Source: Mangrovimicrobium sediminis (GTDB lineage: Bacteria; Pseudomonadota; Gammaproteobacteria; Pseudomonadales; Halieaceae). From it: a stretch of DNA of 64,000 bases. Both the position numbers and the translations under genes were made by a program. The notes beneath the pieces are model-generated. The model was not told the DNA's origin. It saw only the letters and a program-made list of their open reading frames with translations, and searched no databases. Positions 37,944 through 46,177 of this stretch are shown piece by piece; within the stretch, counting starts at the first letter, position 1; every line of letters starts with the position of its first letter. The stretch lies in contig NZ_SRLE01000009.1 in assembly GCF_004745945.1 (NCBI RefSeq), forward strand, positions 62,001 through 126,000. Direction: 5' to 3'.

Positions 37944-40900
37944 TCAACTCGCAAAATAGCTGAGGAGGCTATTCGGCAGAGGTGACTGTAGTTTCCAAGT
38001 TACGTTCATTGGTTTCTCCGAATTGTGGCTCTCATAGTCGACCCTACCACAATAAATAAACGGCGCCGCCTTTCCATCTAGAAGCTTGTGCTTTCTTATA
38101 AATAGATGCACAGCACTTCCTAGTCGTTTATGCTCCACTATGCCCTTACCTCTCTTGCCTCCTGGAGCTGTGCTGTTTTGGCTCTGCCAGTGGAACGTAT
38201 GATCGTCTAAGAAGTAGTCGTGGTATTGCTCGTTAGCATTTTTGCCCTGCTTATTGAGTGTAACCAACAAGATTTGCTCCGAGATTTCCTTCGGGCACAC
38301 GTGCCCTGTTTCCCAAATAGCTTTACTGAATTCTAGGCCGAATAACGGCGGGATATCGGCTCGGAGGAATGCTTGGTGCAATTGCAGATCCAATGGGTCT
38401 ATCTTTTTTCTCAGTTCTGCAATCAATGCGATTTTTGCTGTGACGGGAATATCTGGATAGCTGGGATTCTGCGCTACTAAAGTGGCGGCCCCTGAGGTAT
38501 TTGATACTAGATTCCTGAGCAGAAACTCATGGCCGAAACCTTCTCTGTTTTCAGCAACAATCGTTGCAGACTCTAAAACTTCTGTATCATCTGTATTCGG
38601 CTCCCTAACATGATTAATCGAAGCCATACTTGTAAGTTCGCTTTCGGAGATTAACTCAAACAGCAAATAGTCGCCGTCTCTAATAGGGTTCTCACCGCCA
38701 TCCATCGAATTACCAGAAGCCTGAGCGATGAAAAACCTTGCCGGATCAATTACTCGGTATTTCATGGGTAGCGACCGATACTCTATGTTCACATCATCGT
38801 GTGGACTTTCGCGAAAATGGCCGCACGCGACTTTTAGATCAGTGAAAAACGGTATTTCTACGCTTTCGGTATTCTCCGTTGGCGCCGGTGCAGTAGCGCC
38901 CTTCTGCTCTACGCGAGATTCGTATTGCCGGAATCGAAAGTCAACGAGTTCCTGGACCAGGACGGAAAATGTGTCTGAAACAGTCTCAGATATTTCCCCT
39001 TTGAATCGGAACACGCCATCATGAATTTCGAAATACGCCGAACTCGATGAGGTATTGCCCCCAACCCAAGCGTTGATTGGGTTAGACGTCCAATACTCCA
39101 GCCATTCAGTCGATTCATTCTCGGATAATATCGTCAGACTTCGATATTTCTCAGGTAAATCATTGAGCAGGATTCTACGCCGCTGTAACACATCGAAGCT
39201 TTTTCTCGAAAGGACTTGGATACTAGGTGGCTTTGCATATCCATCTAGCTCTATAAATGCTTCCAATAATACTAGTTTGAAGGACTTTGTTAGGCTCGTA
39301 GTCTCGAGTTCTCGAAAAAATCTATCGTATGCGTTAAGGCAATCGATTTCTTGTAATTCCAGATCCTGCTCACTCTTTAGAAACGTATACCATTGACCGT
39401 AATATTTACGAATAGTATCCGCACTACCACCTGCTCGGTAGAACTCAGCTAATGCCGGCCTCCGATTTAAGGCGTTTTTCAAATTACGATACAGTTCTAC
39501 TTGTTTGTCTCCCTTCGTTTCTACTAACCGCTCCATGAAATCTAACGATTCAGGGTCGTAGTTCACAAAACAGCCCAGGGGAAGACTCAGATTGTTATCT
39601 CGAATATCATCAATAAATGACTTGCGCTCATTCGTCGTAACGCCAACCCTGAACAGCGCCTCTGGCTTACGGAAGAAACTGACGTGGTTGCCAATAAAAT
39701 CGATTACGACCAGTTTTTCTTTGCTTGTTTCGAGGCTGTTTCTAAGGCCTCTTCCGAGTTGTTGTAAGAAGATGATCTTCGATTCTGTCGGCCTCAACAT
39801 CAAAATGGTATCGATGGCAGGAAGATCGACGCCCTCGTTGAATAGATCGACGGAGAAAATAACCCTTATATCTCCATTCCCCAATAATTTTAGTGCCTCA
39901 TTACGCTGCATGTCGGAGTCAGAATGCACGGAGGCCGAACTAACACCCTGGCGGTTGAAGTAGTCCGCCATAAAGTCTGCATGCTTTCTGGAGATGCAAA
40001 ATGCTAGCGTCCGGCTTTGGTGCTTTTCCTGCCAGTGCCTAAAATTGTGTCTAGCTCGAGCGTGCGTCGCGAGTTGGCTCTCTAACTGAGTGGGATCAAA
40101 CTTGCCATTACGCCACGATATCTCTTGGTAGTTCACCTCGTCCGCAATACCGAAGTAGGAAAAAGGACACAATAGTCCCATCTCGATGCCATGAAAGAGG
40201 TCACGACTAAAGACAAGATTGTCATCGCATAAGGCGAGAATATCCGATTGATCAGTACGTTCCGGCGTAGCGGTAAGACCCAGCAGGAATCGAGGTTCAA
40301 AATGTATTAGAAGCCGCTGATAGGTCCGCGCCGCGGCGTGATGGAATTCGTCAACTACGATGTAGTCGAAGTGATCCCTACTGAACAAATTGAGATGGCT
40401 CGTTCTACCCAATGTCTGAACCGACGCAAAGAGCATATCGACATTGAGTTCCTTTTCCTGGCCATCGTATCGCCCTACTTTTACATCCGGCCTGATCCTG
40501 ACAAAGGTCTCTTCCGCCTGTTTCAGTATCTCCTCTCTATGTGCTACAAAGAGAACTCTCTTTGCATTCATTCGCTGGGAATCAAACGCCGAGAGCCAGG
40601 TTTTTCCTAATCCTGTCGCTAACACAACCAACCCACGTCGAAAGCCTAATTCCCTTGTGGACGCCAAGGCATCGAGCGCTTCTATTTGTACTGAGTTAGG
40701 TCCTGGTGGTGGCTCTTTCTCGTCCTGGCCGGCTTCGGTTGACGTGGGCTTACTGGTGTTGTCTGGAACTCGCTCAATGTACTCATCAATCCAATGATGC
40801 GTCAGAGTTTTGCATGCCTGATTGGCATAGAGAAGCTCATATTCTCTTAAGATCAGAGCAAAACGACTCTTATTTTCCGATTGGTCGACTTTCAGGTTCC

Positions 40901-41315
40901 ACTCTAATCCATCAACAAGTGCTGCGTGGCTTAGGTTACTTGAACCTACGAACGCGCACCCTTCTCCCCCCTCAGTTTGCTGGTTGTGACGAGTGAAGAT
41001 ATACGTCTTCATGTGAAAGCTTGTCTTATCTTGGCTCTCAAACACCTTCACATCGGCACCTTGCTCCTGCAGCAACATGAGGTATCTCAATGCTTGTGGG
41101 TCTGTGACGCCTAAATAGTCACCAGTTAACACCCTAACCCGTGCGCCTCTCTCCAATGCGTCTTCCAGCGCGCCTTGTATAAGACGAACCCCAGTCATGC
41201 GTATGAATGCCGTTGCTATCGCAATATCGTCGGCATGGTTGATTGCTTCTAGTAAACTTGGAAGGAAAGGATTATCACCGCCGACTGTTAGATGCTGGTC
41301 TGGAAACCCGCTCAC
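37944..41315 (-). CDS. PLD nuclease-SF2 helicase-S24-like-DUF3427 multidomain protein
   Basis: 1,123 residues. Domains: phospholipase D-like nuclease at 1-180 with a single HxK motif (His101, Lys103 in FHMKTYIF) and FVGSSNLS; superfamily II helicase from about 205 to 545 with ATGLGKT (233-239), VVDEFHHA (DEFH box 322-325), GLTATPER and QQLGRGLR (518-525); a linker; an S24/LexA-like fold near 840-960 with SGNSMDGG (Ser870) and IRDGDYLLFELIS; DUF3427 end with FHWQSQN (1041-1047) and LFIRKHK. PLD-SF2-DUF3427 proteins are known from defence islands. Its start overlaps the stop of the NUDIX-methyltransferase gene by 4 bases. Confidence 0.88.
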   Translation of the reverse strand: MSGFPDQHLTVGGDNPFLPSLLEAINHADDIAIATAFIRMTGVRLIQGALEDALERGARVRVLTGDYLGVTDPQALRYLMLLQEQGADVKVFESQDKTSFHMKTYIFTRHNQQTEGGEGCAFVGSSNLSHAALVDGLEWNLKVDQSENKSRFALILREYELLYANQACKTLTHHWIDEYIERVPDNTSKPTSTEAGQDEKEPPPGPNSVQIEALDALASTRELGFRRGLVVLATGLGKTWLSAFDSQRMNAKRVLFVAHREEILKQAEETFVRIRPDVKVGRYDGQEKELNVDMLFASVQTLGRTSHLNLFSRDHFDYIVVDEFHHAAARTYQRLLIHFEPRFLLGLTATPERTDQSDILALCDDNLVFSRDLFHGIEMGLLCPFSYFGIADEVNYQEISWRNGKFDPTQLESQLATHARARHNFRHWQEKHQSRTLAFCISRKHADFMADYFNRQGVSSASVHSDSDMQRNEALKLLGNGDIRVIFSVDLFNEGVDLPAIDTILMLRPTESKIIFLQQLGRGLRNSLETSKEKLVVIDFIGNHVSFFRKPEALFRVGVTTNERKSFIDDIRDNNLSLPLGCFVNYDPESLDFMERLVETKGDKQVELYRNLKNALNRRPALAEFYRAGGSADTIRKYYGQWYTFLKSEQDLELQEIDCLNAYDRFFRELETTSLTKSFKLVLLEAFIELDGYAKPPSIQVLSRKSFDVLQRRRILLNDLPEKYRSLTILSENESTEWLEYWTSNPINAWVGGNTSSSSAYFEIHDGVFRFKGEISETVSDTFSVLVQELVDFRFRQYESRVEQKGATAPAPTENTESVEIPFFTDLKVACGHFRESPHDDVNIEYRSLPMKYRVIDPARFFIAQASGNSMDGGENPIRDGDYLLFELISESELTSMASINHVREPNTDDTEVLESATIVAENREGFGHEFLLRNLVSNTSGAATLVAQNPSYPDIPVTAKIALIAELRKKIDPLDLQLHQAFLRADIPPLFGLEFSKAIWETGHVCPKEISEQILLVTLNKQGKNANEQYHDYFLDDHTFHWQSQNSTAPGGKRGKGIVEHKRLGSAVHLFIRKHKLLDGKAAPFIYCGRVDYESHNSEKPMNVTWKLQSPLPNSLLSYFAS

Positions 41316-42358
41316 GCCCTACCGCCCTGCTTTCGAATGATGGCATTGACCCATCTTTGCGGTTTACCCCGCAGGTCCATCTCAGATTTCCAAATATCCA
41401 GAACATCGGTGTTGGGCAGGTCTACCAACGTGTCTGTTAGTGTCTCAGTGGTAAAGTTGGTGAAATGCCGCCCCCAGCTATCAACTGAAGGAGATTTACC
41501 CCACTTGAAGGACATATAGGCCACTCCGTTCGCTTTAAGGCTCGTTAGGATCCGCCCAAGGGCCCCTCCCAGTTCTTCAGGCGGGCAATGGAGTAAACTA
41601 GCCGACGCCCAAACTCCATCAAATTCGTTTATGTAATCAATCTCTTGAAACAACTTGACCTGTACTGATTGCCCAATGTGGGCACTAGCCCAAGCCGCTA
41701 TTGATGGGCTCCCATCGACCGGAGTGACCCGATAGCCTTTGTCGCAAAATGCCTTGGAGTCTCTGCCTGAGCCGCAACCCAGGTCGAGAATGTGGGCCCC
41801 AGGTTCAAGTAAGGCTAGGAACGGAGGATAGAGATCATCAACCTCAAGACCGCTGGTCTCCTCACAGTATTCCTGGGCGTTGATCAAATAATAAGCAGAT
41901 GTCCGAGCTCGAAGCTGATATTGCTCGACCAACGGAATATCGGCCGGCGCCCACTCAACCTCATACAGCTCATCGACGCTTAGCCAACGCAGCTCATCAT
42001 GATCCACGAGTTCAAAGTCACCGGCGGTGTGCTCCACCTCGTAGCCAAGGAGCCGGACTACTTTTTCGCCATAGTCGTGGACGCTCTCACCTATAAATGA
42101 GTGTACGCGGGTGGAAATGCTGAATTCTTCGGCTAGTTCCCGTTCGAGGCAGCTTTCGGGAGTCTCATTCGGCTCCAGCTTCCCCCCTGGAAACTCCCAA
42201 TACCCCGCTAGGTGCTTACCCGGTGCTCTCCGAGCAGCGAGAATTCGACCATCTTTGACGATCAGAGCGGCGGTTACATCGATTTTCTTTTTTGTCACGT
42301 CCACTGTGAGGTGTTGGCGTTGTCTTAGCTTGTGTCTGTTGTGCTCACCTGATGTCAT
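41312..42358 (-). CDS. NUDIX hydrolase-SAM methyltransferase fusion
   Basis: 348 residues. The N-terminal half is a MutT-like NUDIX domain: AALIVKDGRILAARRAPG, AGYWEFPGGK, and the NUDIX box GGKLEPNETPESC...RELAEEF (about 58-81). The C-terminal half is a class I methyltransferase: motif I HILDLGCGSGRDSKAF (about 189-204), acidic VTPVDGSP, and the later FDGVWASASLLHCPPEEL. NUDIX genes often sit next to PLD-helicase-DUF3427 genes, but the methyltransferase fusion is less usual. The first 20 residues are uncertain; the ATG has no strong ribosome-binding site. First gene of the island operon. Confidence 0.87.
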   Translation of the reverse strand: MTSGEHNRHKLRQRQHLTVDVTKKKIDVTAALIVKDGRILAARRAPGKHLAGYWEFPGGKLEPNETPESCLERELAEEFSISTRVHSFIGESVHDYGEKVVRLLGYEVEHTAGDFELVDHDELRWLSVDELYEVEWAPADIPLVEQYQLRARTSAYYLINAQEYCEETSGLEVDDLYPPFLALLEPGAHILDLGCGSGRDSKAFCDKGYRVTPVDGSPSIAAWASAHIGQSVQVKLFQEIDYINEFDGVWASASLLHCPPEELGGALGRILTSLKANGVAYMSFKWGKSPSVDSWGRHFTNFTTETLTDTLVDLPNTDVLDIWKSEMDLRGKPQRWVNAIIRKQGGRA

Positions 42359-42642
42359 ACATCAAGTTCAGCCAAGTGTTTAAGTGTGCGGGACTCTCTA
42401 TACAAAATCCACATTCATAGGCAAGAAAGCGGGGCGCGCGGGTCAGTGGTTTAGTGGCTCGGTACTGGTTCGCAGTTCAATTTCGGAAATGGCTTCGAAT
42501 TCATGCGGTTACAGCCCCTACTCTACACCTCCAACCCGCCTAGGTTAGGCATAGGTTCGGTGTTCGGTCTATTCGTGTAGACAAATTAGAAAACTGATTA
42601 TATATCTGCTGATTACGCCGCCGCCCCCCCCTCTCCGCTCGT

Positions 42643-42686
42643 CTCATAATCGGCAGGTCGAAGGTTCAAGCCCTTCTGGGCCCACC
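42643..42686 (+). repeat. Right attachment repeat (tRNA 3' fragment)
   Basis: Second copy of the tRNA 3' part, from CTCATAAT to GGGCCCACC, without the acceptor 5' strand and D arm, so it cannot fold into a tRNA. One mismatch to the intact gene. It marks the far end of the island. Confidence 0.88.
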
Positions 42687-42934
42687 CGATAAATCAATTA
42701 GTTAAGTTTGAAAACGGTTGCAGTTTTGCCTTGCATGGGACACTAGTGGGGAAATTTTGAATGCAATTCAACATGCGCTCGTAGATATGAGAGCGACATT
42801 TTAGGATTTGCCTGACGGCCTGCACTTGTTTTGTGGGGAATGCCGCTGCTTATTTATAGACTCTTATCTCTATTCACAGAGTCGGCAACAAGCACCAGGC
42901 AAATTAGCCAGGTTTACAGTTGAGCAACAATAGA

Positions 42935-42962
42935 ACAGACAACCCGCCATCGGGTTGTCTGT
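42935..42962 (-). terminator. Strong hairpin after the roadblock gene
   Basis: ACAGACAACCCG-CCAT-CGGGTTGTCTGT is a perfect 12-bp stem with a 4-base loop, 24 bases past the stop of the minus-strand roadblock gene. In that direction it is followed by TCTATTG, a poor T-tract, so efficiency is uncertain. The 248 bases between it and the right att repeat hold no gene. Confidence 0.6.
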
Positions 42963-42985
42963 TTGTATTCTATGCATGATATAGC

Positions 42986-43348
42986 TTAGATACGCTCTAG
43001 CTCGTTTTCTAAGCCAAGTATTTTCCGACGTGCAAGAGCTAGATTTGAGTTCTTCTTGTCAAGGACAAGGTACAGAAACAGGCCGTCATTGCTAACGCTT
43101 GGACGGATAATGTGCATCTGTGTTTCCAGGGTGATCAATATATCATCGATATTCCCCTCGATCCCCAACGAGGCCATAGTTTTCATTTTGGCTTTTACCA
43201 CCTCGCTGTTTCCAGCGGCGGCCAGTTCGAGATCAACCCCGCCACCTTCGCCCGCGAGCAAAAGGCCTGATTGATAATCAACAATAGCGGCACCTAGCGC
43301 GCCGTCGATTCCCATCATGCCAGTAACAGTGGTATTCAAATCGCTCAT
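42986..43348 (-). CDS. Roadblock/LC7 domain protein (first of two)
   Basis: 120 residues with a single roadblock/LC7 fold: TGMMGIDGALGAAIVDYQSG, LAGEGGGVDLELAAAGNSEV, DDILITLETQMHIIRPSVS, GLFLYLVLDKKNSNLALARR. GGAGAAAG lies 4 bases ahead of ATG. Bacterial roadblock proteins such as MglB form dimers that regulate small GTPases in polarity and motility; no GTPase gene is nearby. AT-richer than the surrounding chromosome. Paralogue-like second copy 390 bases upstream. Confidence 0.8.
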   Translation of the reverse strand: MSDLNTTVTGMMGIDGALGAAIVDYQSGLLLAGEGGGVDLELAAAGNSEVVKAKMKTMASLGIEGNIDDILITLETQMHIIRPSVSNDGLFLYLVLDKKNSNLALARRKILGLENELERI

Positions 43349-43737
43349 TACACTTTCTCCAAATCAATTGTCTGTAGGACGTTTTTGCAAATCACCTACA
43401 TGCTCTTAGCGTGATGCTAAAAAAGGTACATCACTGGTTAAAAGCCCCCTGATGGGGACTCGTTTCAGATAGAGCGAAGTCTCATAAGACAAACGCCCGA
43501 ACTTCACTGGAAGCCACTCTTCTCACAGTTCTGATTCTTATCAGAACTACATCAGGCTGTGGCTCCGTAAATCATTCTGGTGCTCCGTGCTAGTGAGAGT
43601 TCCCGGATGTTGTGTTCTACGGAGCCCCCTCCTCGACTAATGCCAGCTTGTTCCTGGCCATCACCCAGCCCTTGACTAGCCTTCTTCGATATAATCGGTA
43701 CTACAGGAATATGCGACTGCTCTGGTGCGCCGGCACT
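43349..43737. other. Spacer between the two roadblock genes
   Basis: 389 bases without a gene. It contains a 9-bp hairpin AGTTCTGAT-TCTT-ATCAGAACT (43,527-43,548) and a separated inverted repeat GGCTCCGTA (43,561-43,569) / TACGGAGCC (43,618-43,626). Function unknown; they may be an RNA structure or remnants. Confidence 0.45.
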
Positions 43738-44136
43738 CTACGCTGCAAGAGCCTCGAAGGCCTCGGCGATGTTTCTTGCGCACAGCTTTGATGCACCCAG
43801 CAGGAGGCCTACTCCCGTTAGTGAGCTGGAAACCGCTGCAAGTACAAAAACCTGGTTGATGTGTCTAAACACCACATACCCACATTCATTCTCCACTATG
43901 ACGGTTTTACATTTCCCCATAGCAAGTTCGTCAGTTACGGTGTCTCCCAAAGACATAAGAGAGCTGCTCATGGACGCCAGTCGCTTAGCGGGTCGACCGT
44001 CTTTCATCTTGCTGAAAATCATGTGTCCATCCACGGTTACAACCACGATTCCTTTGACAGAAGCATGGGTATCCAGTGCAATCTGGGCACATGGCTCTAT
44101 GATTTCCGCAGCGTCTTTTACAGATAGTTTTGCCAT
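43738..44136 (-). CDS. Roadblock/LC7 domain protein (second of two)
   Basis: 132 residues: LSVKDAAEIIEPCAQIALDT, VKGIVVVTVDGHMIFSKMKD, MSSSLMSLGDTVTDELAMGK, CKTVIVENECGYVVFRHINQ and VFVLAAVSSSLTGVGLLLGA. The alternating beta strands, a central helix pair and the GHMI-type strand fit roadblock/LC7. It differs clearly from the first copy, so the two could form a heterodimer, an inference. No adjacent GTPase or histidine kinase. The preceding 600 bases on the same strand hold decayed ORFs. Confidence 0.75.
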   Translation of the reverse strand: MAKLSVKDAAEIIEPCAQIALDTHASVKGIVVVTVDGHMIFSKMKDGRPAKRLASMSSSLMSLGDTVTDELAMGKCKTVIVENECGYVVFRHINQVFVLAAVSSSLTGVGLLLGASKLCARNIAEAFEALAA

Positions 44137-44709
44137 AAAAAATGTATCAACTGGTTAGGTGGTTCAGTAGCTGTCCGCAACAATCACAGCTGCGAGCGAT
44201 CCCAGCATCAGATTGACATCATCCGTTTTCCGAGCATCAATCGGGACACTGGATCCAGATATCCCTTTGCCTGCATATAGTCATAGCAAGCTTCCATACT
44301 CGATTACGGAGACACAACTTGATGGGGTACCAACTTGAGTTGTTCACTCATGGTAATTTCCAATCCGCGAAGAACAGACTCCAATACCATCTGTCGATTT
44401 GGATTTAACACACGTATAGACAGCTTGATCATCACCTACACTCTGGAAGATGCCTTTAGAACGAGATTCATTGGTTAATCTACAGCGGCCGGTCACATCG
44501 GATCGTCGTGAGTCACTTTGCAGATATAACCCCGTAAAAAATATGTTAATAGTACGGGGCGTTTCGAAAATCAGCTTATGGTATCCACAAGAGGTGTGGC
44601 AATCGTGATTCTCGATGATTCCCAAACCAAAGCCTGGATATGTGAATCGACGCACATTAATGAATTCAACACCTGCACAAATTGTTTGCGAATCTCTTAT
44701 GACCCACAT
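44137..44709 (-). pseudogene. Decayed small ORFs upstream of the second roadblock gene
   Basis: One 121-codon frame (44,709-44,344) has no recognisable domain, no ribosome-binding site and ends at an ATGA junction with MSEQLKLVPHQVVSP, which stops after 15 codons; the same frame then continues as MEACYDYMQAKGYLDP, and a one-step frame change continues as SVPIDARKTDDVNLMLGS and AAVIVADSY. In another phase MIKLSIRVLNPNRQMVLESV leads straight into the MSEQ segment. Together they look like one or two small genes broken by a stop and a frameshift. Confidence 0.4.
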
Positions 44710-44808
44710 TTTTTAGGGGTTTTTCATCACGCAAGAACTGCCGACATTGCATAGACGTTGAGGGCTTTGGGGTGTCTAGTCGGGGGGAGTGAGGTTTCCT
44801 GGGCCTGC

Positions 44809-44976
44809 TTAGCTTCCAGAGATCTGCTGGCTGAATTCTTCCGTAATCACATACTCAGCGAGTTCTTTGCCTCCGGCGTTGAGAAGCTGCGCAGTACTAC
44901 GTAGATATCCTGTTGTCTCATTCAGCCTCTTAAACTGCTGGTCCAGACGATCCGAAGCTTCCGACCAGCTTTCCAC
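44809..44976 (-). pseudogene. Short ORF fragment, possible 3' remnant
   Basis: 55 codons from GTG 44,976, with a stop four codons upstream. The peptide (SWSEASDRLDQQFKRLNETT, STAQLLNAGGKELAEYVITE) has a natural amphipathic composition and good codon pattern but no ATG or ribosome-binding site. It may be the tail of a truncated gene or a small protein. No family recognised. Confidence 0.35.
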
Positions 44977-45015
44977 TGATTCAGCTCAGGTCACGACTAA
45001 CAAAAATCCCTGGAG

Positions 45016-45885
45016 CTACTCTCGAAAACGAAAAACACCCCTGTCGAGAACGACCCGCTCCCCATTCGCAATCATCTGGAACACTGCTCCCTCTTCAGTG
45101 CGCCAGATAACCGTATCCAGCCTATCCCCCGGGTAGACCGGTTTGGAGAATCGCCCCGCCATATGCCCGAATCGAGTGACGTCTCCCTCACACAACCCCC
45201 TCAGCAGCGCCCGGCAGGCGAAGCCGTAAGTACCAAGACCATACAGAATAGGTTTCTCAAAGCCGTCGGCACGCGCCCGAGTGGGTTCGGTGCCATGAGG
45301 GTGACGATCGCCGGAGAGGCGATAGACAAGCGATTGGTTCAGCCCAACGGGAAGCGTGATTTTCACATCTGGCGCTCGGGACGGTTGGTCCCAGCCCGTC
45401 GCCCCCGATGGCCCCCGCGGACCACCGAAGTTTCCTTTCCCCTGGGCAAAGATCCCCGAGCAGGTCGAGCCGAGATACTCGTTGGTGTCCGCCAGGGTAA
45501 TACGGGTCTCCTGCACTACAAGGGCACCGGAACCCTTGTCATAGACCTGGCGAAGTATCGTGGAGAGATGCGCTGTGCCGCTCACCGGAAGTGGTCGGGC
45601 GAGCGTGACGCTCTGTTCGCCGTGAACCATTCCAACCGGACTCAGCCCGACTTTCTGCCACCCCAGTAATTCCATCCAATCACTTTGCAGGCCCATGATG
45701 GTGGCAAACGACGGTATCACCTGCTGCGGCAGGCCCGGCGTGTTCTCGGTGGTGAATTGCAGTTCCTCGAGTGGGTCGTCGAGGCCGGCACCGACACCAA
45801 CGGCGTAGAGTAGTGCACGGTCCGAGTCCCAGCTCCAATGACCATTTACCATCTCCTGGTCGATGAGGTGGTCGTATTTGCTCAT
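45016..45885 (-). CDS. MaoC-like 2-enoyl-CoA hydratase, double hot-dog fold
   Basis: 289 residues with the two-hot-dog layout of hydratase 2 proteins from peroxisomal multifunctional enzyme type 2. Seen: N-terminal YAVGVGAGLDDPLEELQFTT, PSFATIMG, and a C-terminal YRLSGDRHPHGTEPTRARAD then GFEKPILYGLGTYG. The usual active-site string is G-D-x-N-P-L-H with PILHGLCTYG; here Asn is replaced by His, the Leu is missing and the later His is Tyr, so catalysis may be altered. It would act on trans-2-enoyl-CoA. Monocistronic. Confidence 0.88.
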   Translation of the reverse strand: MSKYDHLIDQEMVNGHWSWDSDRALLYAVGVGAGLDDPLEELQFTTENTPGLPQQVIPSFATIMGLQSDWMELLGWQKVGLSPVGMVHGEQSVTLARPLPVSGTAHLSTILRQVYDKGSGALVVQETRITLADTNEYLGSTCSGIFAQGKGNFGGPRGPSGATGWDQPSRAPDVKITLPVGLNQSLVYRLSGDRHPHGTEPTRARADGFEKPILYGLGTYGFACRALLRGLCEGDVTRFGHMAGRFSKPVYPGDRLDTVIWRTEEGAVFQMIANGERVVLDRGVFRFRE

Positions 45886-46177
45886 AGTATTTTTCTTAAA
45901 TTTGCAGATACCAGAACCCGGATTATATACGGCTCTCTAACCCGTCAGGAGCCGGGTAGAGGCAGACGGAGCTGGGCCATGCCCTCCAGGGACTTTAAAG
46001 GAGGCTCGCTTTACTGACGGTTCCGCGAGTCTGGGCAACACTTCCTTGAACGAAAACTCCCTGCAACGAGAGCTTCCTGCAGCCAGCAACCACCCAACCG
46101 ACTTGTCAGCCCCCGCGCATTCCCCGAAACTGAACATACAACCAATCCCGACGGACCAAGCCGGGGGAGCGCCAGCC

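Larger units (their letters stand above)
37048..42642. mobile_element. 5.6-kb tRNA-borne genomic island without an integrase
   Basis: The segment between the 44-bp direct repeats has three minus-strand genes (EVE/PUA-like protein, PLD-helicase-DUF3427 protein, NUDIX-methyltransferase fusion) with AT-rich third positions, unlike the GC-rich flanks. No integrase, excisionase or transposase is visible, so it is either a remnant or a passenger mobilised in trans. The 138 bases before 37,186, the 209 bases at 37,735-37,943 and the 284 bases at 42,359-42,642 hold no recognisable gene. Confidence 0.8.

Noticed and set aside
36971-42686. Integrase or transposase for the island
   Set aside because: All three reading frames of interest were examined; none shows a tyrosine-recombinase R-H-R-Y pattern or a DDE transposase motif.
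42643-42686. Second functional tRNA gene
   Set aside because: The copy lacks the acceptor 5' strand, D arm and 5' anticodon stem and cannot fold as a tRNA.
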